Source: Ipomoea triloba (taxonomy: Eukaryota > Streptophyta > Magnoliopsida > Solanales > Convolvulaceae). From it: a stretch of 64,000 nt of DNA. The stretch is from NCBI RefSeq assembly GCF_003576645.1, contig NC_044925.1:10455776-10519775 (forward strand), in the 5' to 3' direction. The number at the start of each line of letters is the position of its first letter. The first letter of the stretch is position 1. Position numbers and translations under genes: made by a program. Shown here piece after piece: positions 9,091-21,423 of this stretch. The notes beneath the pieces were generated by a model. It saw nothing but the letters and a program-made list of their open reading frames with translations. It was not told the DNA's origin and did not search any database.

Positions 9091-11181
9091 TTAAGTATTT
9101 TTAGGTACCCAGATTTGTTTGGGTCCTTCCTTGTTAGTGATTTTAGGCATCCAAACCCACCTAGATCTCATTAATCCAAGATTAGGTGATTTGTAACCAT
9201 TGACAGTATTATAATTATAAGGAATTTGGACATTCTTTTTGTGGACTGGCATTTGTCCAACATTCATTTGTTTAATAAAATGAAATGCGTTGAACCTCGT
9301 TTTTGTCCATGGTTTGATTTCATCATGCCAGTCCTCTTCAGTAGGATAATCCCTACCAAACCTCATCATCGGAAATTGTTTCCTATGAGGTCTTTGCGCA
9401 GTTGACTCATTGGTAAATCTCTTACGAGAACCAAACTCATGCTTTTTAAAATTCTGCATTGGCGAAAAATTATTGCTTTGAAGCTTCGGCCTTGCAGTGT
9501 TTATTCTAGCATTAGTTTGATAACCAATTCCTTGTCTCATAGTGCTATCTTGACTTTTGACAAATTTTACTACTTGGGCTTTATTAGTTAAAGAAGTAGT
9601 AGAATTAGTCAATTTTTCAGAAATTTTAGAACATGTAGGATCATAGCCCAGTCCGGCTTTATCTCCTGAGGGTTTTTGCATATTTACCATTTTATCCATT
9701 ATTTTGGATGAATGTGTAAATGATGCTATTGTCTCCCTAAGATTATGTTCTCTAATTTCTCTAGCTTTACACTCTTCTTGAAGGCGAATATTTTCAGCTT
9801 TCAAGTTTCTCATCTCAAGTAAAGCATTTTGCAATTTCTCATTTATTTTATCTTTTTCAAGAATTAGAGAATCATTGCGCTCTTTGAGTTGAGAATGAGT
9901 GTCCATAACAGTTTGACAATCTTTCATTAATTGAAATATAGATTCTCTAGAAAAAGATGAATTTACATAATCAAAAGATTTAGATGTTACCTCGTCTTCT
10001 TCTACTTCATGCGCCATTAGGCATTTTTCTTGGAAATCTGATTCACTGGTTATGCTTAGAAGACACAGCAGTGCAGTATCCTCCGTTGAGCTATCACTTT
10101 CATCACTTGAAGATTCCTCAGACCCACTTGTCTCAAGAGGGTCACTTATTAAAGCTTTCCTTTTATCCTTCTTGAATCTTCTATCCTTTGATTCAGATAT
10201 TTCCTGTGGAGAGTTAGAAGTATTTTTATTTTGATTTTTACTTACCTTGGGGTATGGACATTCTGCCATGAAATGTCCTGGTTTTCTACAGTTGTAACAC
10301 AAGTTTGTGTTATCATCAGAAAATTCCCTTCTTGGTCTTCTGGATGAACTTCCTTGATTTCTTTGAGATGAATTGTTGAAGTTGTTTTTCCACATGAATT
10401 TTTTGAATTTCCTAACAAGTAAAGCAAATTGTTCGTCAGATAAAAAATCATTATTTCCTACTAACCTTGAGTTTGATGGTTGTTCGGCTACTAAGGCTGT
10501 GGTTCTTTCTTCACGTTCCTCCTCAAGTTTTGATTTCATCTCGAACTCGTACGCTTTGAGATCACTAAAGAGTTTGTCAGTTGAAACAGTTTTTAGATCC
10601 CTATGATCTCGCATGGCTGTCACTTTCATATCCCAGCTTGACGGTAGTCCGCGGAGTATTTTGAGAGAGATTTCTTTCTGATTAATGGTCTTTCCAAGAT
10701 CACTAATTTCTCCCAAAACTTTGACCAGTCTAGCCTCCATGTCCGCAATGTTTTCACTTGGCAGCATCTTGAAGTCTTCAAACTTCTTCATTGCAATTGT
10801 GAGTTTGTTGTCTTTTTCCTGTTCGTCTCCTTCGCCGATTTGGATTAAGACATCCCACACGTCTTTAGCTGTTTTGCACTTACGGATTTTTGGGAAGATT
10901 GTATCATCCACAGCTTTGAACAGTATATCCTTAGCTATATTGTCCAGGTTACTTCGCAATCTATCGTCAGAAGTCCATTCCATCTTTGGCTTTGAAACAT
11001 ACTGCGGTCCATCTGGGCTTAGGATTGATGAAGGATTGACCTTCATGATTTCAATAGGACCATCTGAGATAACATCCCACATTTCATCGTGAAGAGCGGA
11101 TAAATGTACCTGCATGCGTATTTTCCAATCATCAAATTTGTCAAGAGAGAATAATAAGTTCTGAGCTAAATCTTTCTTCAT
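9091..11181 (-). CDS. Copia gag (Sirevirus type), intact
   Basis: 696 residues from an ATG at 11181, 52 bases inside the PBS. The N-terminal ~230 residues match the plant Copia gag domain (DDWKIRMQ, then DVWDVL and LRGLPSSWD). A CCHC zinc knuckle, [14 protein letters not shown], sits at about residues 293-306. After it come an acidic Ser/Glu-rich stretch, a long charged coiled coil (about residues 430-500) and a basic C terminus ending IWVPKNT. The long C-terminal extension with coiled coil is typical of SIRE/Maximus gag. It would form particles and bind RNA. It ends in TAA just before pol, which lies in a different frame. Confidence 0.95.
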   Translation of the reverse strand: MKKDLAQNLLFSLDKFDDWKIRMQVHLSALHDEMWDVISDGPIEIMKVNPSSILSPDGPQYVSKPKMEWTSDDRLRSNLDNIAKDILFKAVDDTIFPKIRKCKTAKDVWDVLIQIGEGDEQEKDNKLTIAMKKFEDFKMLPSENIADMEARLVKVLGEISDLGKTINQKEISLKILRGLPSSWDMKVTAMRDHRDLKTVSTDKLFSDLKAYEFEMKSKLEEEREERTTALVAEQPSNSRLVGNNDFLSDEQFALLVRKFKKFMWKNNFNNSSQRNQGSSSRRPRREFSDDNTNLCYNCRKPGHFMAECPYPKVSKNQNKNTSNSPQEISESKDRRFKKDKRKALISDPLETSGSEESSSDESDSSTEDTALLCLLSITSESDFQEKCLMAHEVEEDEVTSKSFDYVNSSFSRESIFQLMKDCQTVMDTHSQLKERNDSLILEKDKINEKLQNALLEMRNLKAENIRLQEECKAREIREHNLRETIASFTHSSKIMDKMVNMQKPSGDKAGLGYDPTCSKISEKLTNSTTSLTNKAQVVKFVKSQDSTMRQGIGYQTNARINTARPKLQSNNFSPMQNFKKHEFGSRKRFTNESTAQRPHRKQFPMMRFGRDYPTEEDWHDEIKPWTKTRFNAFHFIKQMNVGQMPVHKKNVQIPYNYNTVNGYKSPNLGLMRSRWVWMPKITNKEGPKQIWVPKNT

Positions 11182-11232
11182 TTTGAAGATTAGATCTGTC
11201 TAGCAGTCAAGATTTGACTCAAATAGACAACT

Positions 11233-11244
11233 GCTCTGATACCA
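11233..11244 (-). other. Primer-binding site (initiator tRNA-Met) of the full element
   Basis: The minus strand reads TGGTATCAGAGC, complementary to the 3' end of initiator tRNA-Met, two bases from the LTR border at 11247. It is identical to the site at 1299-1310. Confidence 0.93.
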
Positions 11245-11246
11245 CT

Positions 11247-13036
11247 TGTTGGTCCCGAATGGGTGGTGAAAAGTCTAGAGGGGGGGTGAATAGACTTTTC
11301 AAGCAAATTAAAAATTAATAACACTTTAACTAAAAATAATTCCAAGTGAATAAATTGAACTTGAAATGCACAGCGGAATAAAGTACGTAAAATGCTATAA
11401 TTAAAACGCAGTGAAGGAGAGGAGATATATCACATGCAATACGATAGAAATACTTGGAATAGCTCAAATGTGATATATAATAAATTTGACTTGCATGCGG
11501 ACGTAAGAGATAACAAATAATAGCAAACCCAGATAAGAATGAATAGTGATGAATAGTGACGAAATAGTAACTGGGTTTAGAAAATATTATGCTGCAAATT
11601 AGAGTGTGTGTGTGAGCATGAATATTATGTGTGCAGAGCAAAAATATATATGGGCAGTAAATAAATGAGAGAGAGATTTTTAAGTGGTTCGGCCAAACCC
11701 AGCCTACGTCCACTATACTCCTTTCACTATCTTCAATCACCCAGATACAATAGTGAACACCAAGTGCCAACCCAGCACTTCTATCTACACCTAGTAGATA
11801 TTGAGTATTTCGCACAAAGCTATACTCCTACACCAACGAGTGTCTCGCACAAAGCTACACTCCCCAGGGTTTTCACAAGCTTCTCTTGTTACTCAGCCCT
11901 CTGTCTACACTCAGTAGAAATTTTGATACAAGGTAGTAAAAGAGAATATTTTTCTCCAACTCTCAAGGACTAGAGATATGGGTTTCTGATTTTTCGAATT
12001 TTTCTTGCTTTGCTACTCTCAGATGTTTCACACTGCCTTTCTTGCTTATCACTTGTATATCTCTTTTTTTTTTTCTTGCTCAAGTGTCTCGTATTTATAG
12101 CTGATGAAAAGAATTAATCCGTTGGAAAAAAATAATTCTTTATTGTTGCTCATGTGCTGATTGCAGTCTCCATGTGGTTTAGGTAGTGTGCTGAGTTGCA
12201 TTTTCGTATTCCTCTCCATATATTCCTGATGTATTTGGAATGTAGTATTCAATCTCCAGATATTCCTCATCTATTTGGAATGTAGTAAATAGATTTCTTC
12301 TCCTTATTTTCGTATCTCCGTACCTCCACCACAGCTCAAAACCATTTTGAACAAATCAGTCAAATATATCCGTTGAAGTGGGACAATTTGAACAAATCAG
12401 ATTTATACACCTTTGTCTTTTTGTGTTTGTATTACTTCCTTGTAATATTCTTCTTTTGTCTTTTTGTGTTTGTATTACTTCCTTGTAATATTCCTTCATG
12501 AATTTTCGCATCTTCCATGTGCATTTTCGCAGTCTTCAATGTGCATTTTCATCTGGCATCTTCCATGTGCATTTTCGCAGTCTTCAATGTGCATTTTCAT
12601 CTGAATTAATTTTTCTCAAAATAAACTCTCCTGGGATTTGAACACAGCACCACTTAGATCATTTCCCAAGTTCAACTCCAATGCTCTACTCAATCCTTTG
12701 TTTACTATGCCTGTAAATAATATATAAGTAGTAATATTCTGAGAAGTTCTGATTTCCTAAAATTTCGTGGCTTAGGGGATTCGAACCAGAGACCCTTCAT
12801 CATGTATACAAGTCTTCTACCATCTCTGCTGCTTCAACCATTTGCTACTTCTAGTGCTCCAATTAAATTTAAGCTCCGTCCGATTCAAACATAGTTCCTT
12901 CATTCTCCAAGAATTCTTCTAAGTGGACTTCTTAACTCTTTTAGATACATACCTCTACGAAATTTTTGGCTTTCTAATTTTTCAAACTAAAATACATTTT
13001 TGGCTCATCAAAATCTAAATACAAATATTCCTAACA
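11247..13036 (-). repeat. 5' LTR of the full Sirevirus element
   Basis: 1790 bp with TG...CA ends (TGTTAGGAAT ... GGGACCAACA on the minus strand). It lies upstream of the PBS and gag. Its partner is at 1313-3622. The flank after 13036 begins ATTCA. The matching target-site duplication cannot be checked because the other side continues into a second tandem unit beyond the window. Confidence 0.9.
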
Positions 13037-13734
13037 ATTCATTAATTACTACCAAACCCACGTTGGATGTTGTTCAATGGAAAATAATGATTCTTTTATT
13101 TTTTGGGAGCATTATATTATTATTGATGGGGACATGGGACCCCGGGGCCCATTTTATTGGGAAAATATTGGCCCAAGCGGGAAAATACTGCTAAAGGGTT
13201 TGAACCCAAGAATTTCAACATAACAACACAAGGTTTTAACTACCAAGCCACTCAAGATCTTGTGTACTAAAGGGCAAGAAGCTCCACTTATGCATGGGAG
13301 TGCGCTAGAAGCAAAGTAGTGGGGGACACGTGTGTGGCCAAGAATGAAGGCTGTCAGATACCGTCCATTTGTCAACGATCCATGAGTCCTACAACAATAT
13401 AAATAGGGTGCCTTCCCTCCACTTAAAAGGCATCCCTTGGCTCACCAAACGCCTCCTGGTCCATTGGTCTGAGTCTTCTCTCTCGTACCAGCACGCCAAG
13501 GTTCAAGTCCTGTTGGTAACATATTTAGTTTGTTTTATTTGTTATTCCTTTAGCTTTTGTTATTTATTTATTATCAGGCCGTCATTTTGGGCCCTATTCA
13601 ATTCCTTAAGGTTATAGTATTTATTATTTATGTATTCTTTGGGCCGTCATTTTGCGCCAATATCTCGCGCTTTGTACGTACTATTTTGGGTTAGCGCCCC
13701 TGGTAATAAAGTTGCTTTCTTCCTACCCTCTAAA
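13037..13734. other. Intergenic stretch with tRNA-like motif, no gene
   Basis: No supported coding region. On the minus strand around 13190-13260 a box-B-like GGGTTCAAACCC follows a box-A-like TGGCTTGGTAG about 45 bases upstream, suggesting a tRNA-derived SINE remnant. 13500-13700 is T-rich with repeats of GGCCGTCATTTTG. The right edge meets the broken Copia pol at about 13735. Confidence 0.4.
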
Positions 13735-14371
13735 TACATGAACGATCAATATCTTCAGACACTTTCTCAACATCTTGGCTGATTGATGTTTCATCGAATA
13801 CAACATGAATGGATTCTTCGACCACTATGGTTCGTTTGTTGAGAACTCGAAAGGCCTCACTGACAACTGAATATCCCATGAAAATTCCTTTGTCTCCCTT
13901 TTCGTCGAAAGCCTTAAGATATGTTTTCCCATTGTTGTGAATGAAGCACTTGCTACCAAAGATATGAAAGTAGCTCATAATTGGTTTCTTGCCTTTCCAC
14001 AGTTCGTAGGGTGTAATCCTGTGAACTTTGTTCATAATGGAACGATTTTGAGTGTAACATGCTGTGTTAACAGCTTCGACCCAAAATCTTTTAGGCAAGC
14101 CGGAAAAAGCAATCATCGTCCTTGCGGCTTCCTTAAGTGTTTGATTCCTCCTTTCGGCTATTCCATTATGATGTGGAGTCCTCACCGCTAAGAGTTGATG
14201 AAGGATTCCAAACTGACTATAGAAGTCTTAGATAACCTTGTTGACAAACTCTGTACCCTGATTTGATTTTCTCTTTATAATGTTGGTCCCTTTCTCTGTC
14301 TGAAGTTATCTCAACAGCTTAGGTAGCATCTTCTCGGTCTCGTTCTTTTTCCTTAAGAACAATGTCTAAGT
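13735..14371 (-). pseudogene. Copia integrase fragment
   Basis: An open stretch of ~150 codons from 14185 covers the C-terminal half of the integrase core (NGIAERRNQTLKEAARTM, then [16 protein letters not shown] and PYELWKGKKP) and the following linker ending VVFDET. It matches the intact pol around 7850-8230. To the right, 14186-14371 continues the integrase core with stops. The reading resumes at 16181 beyond the solo LTR. It has no RT to its left, so it is truncated. Confidence 0.9.
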
Positions 14372-16175
14372 TGTTAGGAACATCATGTAATAGGTTTTGA
14401 TGATACCAACTGTTAAGTAAGAATCCCCAAGTCTCGATACATAGGCAAAACAATGTAAGTTCGATAAGTAAACTAAGAGCGAAAATACAACCGGGTAATT
14501 TGAGCTCAACTCGGGAAATATTTAAGCTTAAGGTAAACTTGTTTGAACAACGTAGAAGTTTTCGTGTTGTAAGCAAACAGATAGATCAGAAGCAGGCACG
14601 AGACAACTCTGGAGGAATAAGGGTCTACGAGACATCAACTAAGTCTCGAGACACAAGCCAAGTTCGAGAGGTAAGGACCTCTCGATATACCTATCGAGTT
14701 CGAGACGTAAAGAATATTCGAGAGATAGACCTCTCGATACATGGGATTGAAACATCAAGTGGTCGAGACATCTTTTATGGTCTCGATAAACCGGCACTTC
14801 TCCAAGAGGCTGAATGTTAGTCAACATGTGCAGATAAAATACTCTAAGTTTGGAGAAGAAGAATATCATGGAGATAAAATATTGAAGAGGTGCTGAGTGG
14901 GAGGTTTCAAAATGGACGGAAGTGGATGACACGTCAGACCTCCACCACAAACGGTCAAGAAGTGCACCAATCCTGAAGTGGTCAGATTCCCCAAACAAGG
15001 AATGATGGGAACATAAAAAGAGTAACTTTATCCAAAAGAAGCAAGTGAAGCATGAACTCAAGAAAGTGGAATATGGAATATTCACTACAAAACAAAAGGC
15101 TCAAGTTACAAGACCACTACTCCATGAAAAATGCTGAAATTGTGCAAAGACCCATGTTCGGCGTGGGAGACCAATTTCAAACGGAATAGTTTTCCCTCCA
15201 ACGGAACTATTCTTCTACTCTCATATATAAGGACGTAAAGACACAGAAGAAAAAGGGGTTGTGAAAGAGGTCAAGAGGTTAACAAGAGGTGTCTGATAAA
15301 AACGTTCCAGTGCAAAGTGCTTAACTTGGAATATCATCCTGATATTCAATACAGCGAGAGAACACATCTTAGTGTTCGAAGAGAGTTACAAAGCTAAACT
15401 GTCATACATCCAGAAGGTGACCAAAGCTGCTCTACATCAAAGTTGATTCAACGATAGCTTGTGGTCAGATTGGAGATTATTACATTCAACTGTGACTATC
15501 AACAACGTCTTGCTTTGGATTAAGCAAGGGAGGTGGAGTATCCTGGCTGCTGTCCGAGCGAAAGAAACCTGAGGCTTGACGCGGGCTTGGTGATCAAAGG
15601 TCAAGCGCTCGAGAGGTGGAGTAACTGGAAGCGGGGAGAAAAACCTGAGGAGAGGCGGAGTAACCTGGCTGCTGTCCGAGCGAAAGAAACCTGAGGCTTG
15701 ACGCGGGCTTGGTGATCAAAGGTCAAGTGCTCGAGAGGTGGAGTAACTGGAAGCGGGGCGAAAAACCTGAGGCTTGAGGCGGGCTTGGTGATCAAAGCTC
15801 AAGCGCTCGTTATTGTACTAGAAAGGGAAGTTTTTAGTGCAATCCTTCCAGGGAGTTTCTGAAAGAAGAGTGGAAGTAGGCGGGTTGGCCGAACCACTTA
15901 AAAATCTCTCTTGCATTTACTTTCTGTTTTTATCTCTCGCTAACTTCTCGATTGCACTGCATATAATCACACCTCTCGAACTAACCCAAACTCGTGCTAA
16001 CTAAAAGGGGATAACATTTCCGCTGCGCATAAAACTTTGTCTTCACCTCGTGAGGTATCGAACCTAAACATCCTAAGTTCAATACACACGAGAGGTCGAA
16101 AAGATTTGCAAAATCTTATACAAGTCTATTCACCCCCCCCCTCTAGACTTGTACCCCATCCCCTTGGGACCAACA
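14372..16175 (+). mobile_element. Solo Sirevirus-like LTR with perfect TSD TAAGT
   Basis: 1804 bp with TGTTAGGAAC ... GGGACCAACA ends, plus orientation. It is flanked by TAAGT at 14367-14371 and 16176-16180, an exact 5-bp duplication. There is no PBS, PPT or coding sequence, so it is the product of recombination between the two LTRs of one element. Its terminal ~60 bases, including a run of C before CTCTAGACTTG, resemble the LTRs at 1313 and 11247, but the body differs. It splits the decayed integrase. Confidence 0.93.
15533..15810 (+). repeat. ~122-bp tandem repeat inside solo LTR (about 2.3 copies)
   Basis: A block starting GGAGTATCCTGGCTGCTG recurs at about 15655, and a partial third copy carrying GCGGGCTTGGTGATCAAA follows at about 15779. 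The copies differ by a few bases. The repeat is GC-rich relative to the rest of the LTR. Confidence 0.75.
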
Positions 16176-16180
16176 TAAGT

Positions 16181-16884
16181 ATACCGAGTGTAGTCATCTA
16201 CTACTACTAGAGTATACTTTCGACCACTTAAACTGACTGGGTTGATTGGACCGAACAAATCCACGTGTAATAAACTCAAGGGTCTAGAGTTCGTGTCACA
16301 AGATTTTGACTTGAACGAGGACTTGATTTGTTTTTTCCCTTTTGACAGGCTTCACAAATCTTATCCTTGTTGAAAGTCACATTTGGTAGTCCCTCTACCA
16401 AGGCTCCTCTAGCTAGCTTGTTAATGGCTTTAAAATTGAGATAATTAAGTTTAAACTCAAGTTATTTTTACCTTTAGCTACTAGGCATACATTCGGCCTT
16501 GCCGATTCTCATGTGACAACATACATGTTCTTTCTTCTCCTTGCTGAAAGAACTAGTTCTCCATTTTCTTCACTGATTACACAACATTTGTCTTTGGAGA
16601 ATTCCACTTTGTAGCCCTTGTCGCAAAACTGACTTGTGCTTAGTAGATTGAATACTAATCCTTCGACATAAGATACATCCCTAATCATGAATTCGTTCTT
16701 GTTGATGTGTGCCAACACCCTTGGTTTGGGCACTAGACTTGCCTCCAAAAACTACTTTATGACCATTCATATCTCGGTAGTTGCTCAACCCAGATTTGTT
16801 TCCGGTCATGTGCCTTGAGCAACCTCTATCTACGTACCATATGGTCCTGCTTACCTGCCATCAAAGATTAAATAACCTTAGGTA
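16181..16884 (-). pseudogene. Copia protease/GAG-pre-integrase/integrase remnant
   Basis: This continues the integrase fragment leftwards of the solo LTR. An open stretch at 16509-16748 carries the pre-integrase region ([16 protein letters not shown] and RRRKNMYVV), matching the intact pol near 8740-8900. Around 16780-16850 the protease-side sequence can still be read. Several stops and frameshifts break it. Confidence 0.82.
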
Positions 16885-16892
16885 CCCATACC

Positions 16893-17458
16893 TAGGGGTG
16901 AACATAATTACCGAAAAACCGATAAAATCGATAACCGAACCGACCGATAATTTCGGTTATCGGTTATAAAGTTAAAAAACATTTCGGTTATTCGATTTTT
17001 CGGTTTTTATCTGTTATGAAGGTATAATAACCGCGGTCACCGAATAACCGACGCAATATATATATATATTATGTATACATACATACAGTACGCATGTGAA
17101 GGGAAGATTTATTATAATGTAAACTGTATGTGTAAATCTGTATATATACATGCATACAATAACTAACTAAAGTTACTGTACTTATGTATATATATACAGA
17201 TTTACACACAACTAAATAACTAATATATTATAAAAATTAACTAATATATTATAATATATAAACATTAAATATAATATTAATTGTGGAGGTTCGGTTATTC
17301 GGTTACCGAAAAAACCGACCGAAACCGAAATAATCGGTTTTGGTCGGTTAGAGGGGTATGCTCGGTCGGTTTCGGTCAGTTATGAAGATTTAAAAAATGC
17401 CATCGGTTATTCGGTTATCGGTCGGTTATTAACCGTAACCGACCGATGCTCACCCCTA
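16893..17458. mobile_element. hAT-type MITE with 8-bp TSD CCCATACC
   Basis: 566 bp with terminal inverted repeats TAGGGGTGAACAT and TAGGGGTGAGCAT (right end reversed). Subterminal regions are dense in CGGTTA/TAACCG motifs such as repeated TTCGGTTATCGGT, and the centre is AT-rich. The 8-bp duplication CCCATACC lies at 16885-16892 and 17459-17466. TIR sequence and TSD length fit the hAT superfamily. It holds no transposase, so it is non-autonomous. It sits at the gag-pol boundary of the decayed Copia. Confidence 0.93.
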
Positions 17459-17466
17459 CCCATACC

Positions 17467-19850
17467 TTCTTGGGTCCTGTTGGGATTAGCGGTAAGCTTA
17501 GGCAACCATGCGAACCTAGAGCTTGTTAAGCCCATTCTCGGTCCTCTATAGCCGTTAAATACTTGGTAATCATACGGGATGCTGTAAAAATTTTAGGACT
17601 TTTAAGGTGCATATACCTTTTGAAATTGAGGGTTTGGCATGTTGCTATGCACCTTAGAATAGAACGTTTGTCTATGTGTTTGATGCCGTTGAAATTACGC
17701 TTTTGTCATCGACTCATGAACTATAAACCAGTCCTCATCAGAAGGAAAGAGTCTTCCGGCAACTCTCATTGACCTTCTAGATTGTCTCTGAGGTTTAGCA
17801 AATCCATGATTAAATTGACCATTCGGGTAATGTCTTGGCTTACCATTAGGCTGACGATTGCGTAGCCTTTGTGAATGGTTTTGCCTCTTGTTATTGCTGG
17901 GTTTACCCTTCGATTGATTATTTCTCCTTGGTTGACAATTCGTGTAGTAACCATTCGGGTTACCATAACTAGGTCTATATTGATTCGTGTATTGATCACT
18001 CCTCGGGTTACCACTTCTCGAGGGTTCCACAAAACGTTGTACATCCTTTCCTTTCCTTTTGATTGGCTTGTTGTTTGTGGTGTCATTCTCTTTTCAACAA
18101 CTATCATTGGCTTGGGTTGCACGGTCTGACCTTGAACGAACATAGACTTTAAACCTCCACTTGTAGAAGGGTCTGATGGTTTGGTCAGTAGGACTTGTGC
18201 TTGAGAGTTGGAATTGTAGCCAAGCCCAGCTCTATTCCCAGATGGCTTTTGATCATCTACCATTCAGTCTATTATTTTATACGAATTAGTAAATGTCGCT
18301 ATGACCTTACGCAAATTTTGCTCTCGAACTTCTCTTGCTTTGCACTCTTCTTTGAGTAAGAGAATTTGCTTCTCGAACTGACCCATCGAGCTTAGCATCT
18401 CATTATTTTTTAGCACAATGCTCTTGAGATTTTCTCGATTGGCCAAAAGTCGAGCATTCTCTTCTTTCAGTTTAGAGTGAGTTTTAGAGTGAGTGTTCTT
18501 TACAACTTTGAAGTCCTTAATCAGTTTGAAAACTAAATCCATAGGATCTGCATTACAACTAGAATCAGAGTCACATTCAGTAGAGGAGTTTTGAGAGTTT
18601 ACCTCCTCATCATTTGCCATGAAGCACATGTCCTCGTATGATTCTTCTTGACTGTAAAGGCAGATGAGTCCCTTCTCATATCCTGAGCTTTCGCTTTCTG
18701 AACTTGAACTGGAAGTGCATGACTCGATTACAGTCTTCTTAGTTGTCTCTTCAACAGCCAATGCCTTCCTTCTACGTTCATTCTTCTAGTGACCACCCGA
18801 GTGATTGGCGCTACGACCGCTAGTTTCTGCTGGTGCATTCCTCGTGACATTTTCATTGCCAAATCCTTTTGTTTGTTCCTGGTGCTTGCGGACCACTAGA
18901 TAAGGGCATTCAGCCTTGAAGTAACCAGGCTTCCAGCAATTATAGCATAAGATCTAAGACTCTTCGGGTTCTTGAATCTTTGATTGATTCATCCTATCAG
19001 TATGTCTTCAGCTAGATGAACTTGGTGTGGCCGATTTGTCTTAAGATTAGTTCTTTCTCATGAACCTTTTAAACTTCCAAATAAACAAAGCAAATTATTC
19101 ATTAGATAAAAATTCAGTAGGGTTAGAATTCGACCTTGATGATGTGGATGGCTGCTGATTTACAACTAGTGCCACGTTCCTTGTTTCTGGTTCTACTTCG
19201 TGTATGGATTCACGCTCAAACTCATATGCCTTCAAGTCGCTGAAAATCTATGTGGTGTGAGTGACTTTGAGATCTCGATCATCTCTCATGGCTATGACCT
19301 TCATTTCCCATGACTTGGGAAAGCCACGGAGAATCTTCAGATTGATCTCCTTTTGCGTTGGCTATTTGCCTAGGTTAGCTACCTCACTTAGTAGCTTCAT
19401 GAATCTAATTTCCATGTTTGCGATGGATTCGATTGCTCCCATCTTGAAGTCCTCTAACTTCTTCATGGCAATGGTCAGCTTGTTTTCCTTTTCTTGCTCA
19501 TCTCCTTCACCTATGAGCATGAGAGTCTCCCAGATCTCCTTTGCAGTCTTGCACTTCCTCACTCTTGGAAACAACGTCTCGTCAAGAGTCTTGTAGAAGA
19601 TGTCTCGTGCAATGTTATCTAAATTGCTGCGAGTACGTTCTTCTACAACGAAGGAATGTTTGGGTTTGGGAACGAGTTTGGGTGCATCTGGTCCTTGTGT
19701 AGCTTGATTGGAATTGTCATCATGATTACGATGAGTCCGTCAGTGATAACATCGCACATCTCGTCATGAATGTGCCTGCATTCGGACTTTCCAATCGTCA
19801 AACTTCGACAAGTTAAACATAAGATGCCTAGAATGATGATAATGATCCAT
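17467..19850 (-). pseudogene. Decayed Copia gag
   Basis: Gag remnants read leftwards from an ATG at 19850. N-terminal gag pieces are at 19643-19850 and 19362-19574 (KTAKEIWETLMLIGEGDE). A degraded zinc-knuckle region is near 18890-18960. The acidic and coiled-coil part is at 18264-18761 (KEECKAREVREQNLR), and the basic, Asn/Arg/Gln-rich C terminus is at 17695-18263. It aligns piecewise with the intact gag at 9091-11181 but needs several frameshifts. Confidence 0.88.
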
Positions 19851-19948
19851 TTTGAAAAATGATCGTGCAAAGTAAAACAAGATTTTTTAATTTTGAAATT
19901 GAGATGTCCAGGCAGTACGCAAAAAGTGTTTACCGGTTAAGGAAACGT

Positions 19949-19960
19949 GCTCTAAAACCA
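19949..19960 (-). other. Degenerate Copia PBS
   Basis: Minus strand TGGTTTTAGAGC differs at two positions from the tRNA-iMet site TGGTATCAGAGC and lies beside the LTR border at 19963. It confirms the orientation of the decayed element. Confidence 0.75.
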
Positions 19961-20165
19961 CCTGTTGGTCCCGAATAAATAGAGGAGTGAGTCTAGAAGG
20001 GGGACGGTGAATAGACTCATTAACGTTTTTGAAAATTTCTTTACGAACCAATACTCTTTCTCAAGAGGTATGAGTAATGATTCCGTTAGAGTGAGATTTG
20101 CAGCAGAATAAATGTAAACTTGGTTTCTTTTAGATTAACTTTGCACGTTTGAACGTTTACGTAAA

Positions 20166-21423
20166 TGATGTTGTAGTTTCAATGGTGGTGGAAGGTAGGT
20201 GATAAAACGAGGAAGAAGTTCCCTGAGTGTCGAGTTCTCAAGGATGACAAATTGGAGTTGAATTACGTGTTGGCATTTAGGAAGTTAAGAGATAAGAGTT
20301 ACATGAATGGCTAGAAAACAAAAGAATCATAAAGACAAGGAGAAGCAATGGTAAGCTAAGGTAAACAATGAAAAGGAACGGGGATTGGAAGTCTTAGCTA
20401 GCTCATGCGGTTGATCCTACTAAAGGGATTATAGACAATGTGATTCGGACTCAAACTAGGGAGCTCACGGCACCATCATCGAGTGGCATCACACTCAGAC
20501 TCCTAAGTCCTCATTCGGTTGGGGCATTTCATCAAACACTTGGTCTACCACTCCTCCCAGACCTCATGTGGATCCGTTATCGCGCAATCCACACTTTCCC
20601 TAACTTTGCTACCTAATGTGGCCACAATTAGGCACAAATCAAGTCAATAATCAACCACACAAGACAATAGAACCCTAATTTATCATGTTTACAATCAATT
20701 GGAAGTGTTTCAACAAATCAACCACATTAACTAGGTTGGGCAACCAATCACCTAAACTAATCTATGCAATCATCATTCAAATCAAAAGAAGAAAACCTAA
20801 ATCAATCTAGAGAAATGTAATTTGCAATAGGAAATGAAATTAAAATGAGATTAAAAGTAGAATTCACCTAGGAAATATGAATTACAATCTTCAAATCAAC
20901 ATTGATCTTCAATCCTTCAACAATTTGGAAATCTAAGTGCGTGTTTCTCTCTCTAAAATGCTCTCTAAGAATTGCAAATCTAAAAGTGTAAAACTCGCAA
21001 AATGATCCAACCTCCTGGAAATTTCTAACTAGCTTCCTTTAATAGCCTTCCCAAAATTGTCCTATTTAATTTTCCTTCCGCATGTCCTATCCATGTGCAG
21101 ATCCACGCGTGGAGTGCCGCGTGGACAAACACTGGAATTATTCCACGTGTAATCCATGCGTGGAGACTGCGTGGACCAAAATTTGGCCTTTGTTGTCTTC
21201 TTCTAGGTTGTAGCCCTTGAAGTATTGGTTCCATAGCAACTTGCCTCACCTCAATTGGACACTCCTATCTTCGGTTATGCCCGTTTTACCGAGCTGTCGC
21301 CGAAATGCCCTACGAAATTTTAGCTTGTGCAATTTTTAGCAAACGCACCCTCAATTAGTCCTTAAACTTATATGCGATGAAATTGAGCTATTCTAGCAAA
21401 TTGGTTATCTTTGGCACCTATCA
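20166..21423 (-). repeat. 3' LTR of the non-autonomous element
   Basis: 1258 bp; minus-strand ends TGATAGGTGC ... CTACAACATCA. Compared with the partner at 25541-26886 it lacks ~65 bp near the TGATAG end and ~40 bp around 20565. It carries a cluster of CACGCGTGG- and CACGTG-like motifs at 21105-21175. Confidence 0.92.

Larger units (their letters stand above)
1313..13036 (-). mobile_element. Full-length Sirevirus (SIRE/Maximus-type) Copia element carrying an RWP-RK gene
   Basis: From right to left: LTR 11247-13036, PBS, gag, pol, antisense RWP-RK gene, PPT repeats, LTR 1313-3622. Gag and pol are open, and both PBS and PPT are intact. The ~2.2 kb between the pol stop and the PPT has no env-like frame and instead holds the reverse-oriented RWP-RK gene. 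The low-coordinate LTR runs directly into a second PBS and gag (1-1312), so it forms part of an LTR-internal-LTR-internal tandem. Such tandems arise by unequal recombination between LTRs, or from assembly errors. Confidence 0.88.

Noticed and set aside
14500..15085. Open frames in both strands near 14500-15085
   Set aside because: They lie inside the solo LTR bounded by TAAGT and show no protein features.
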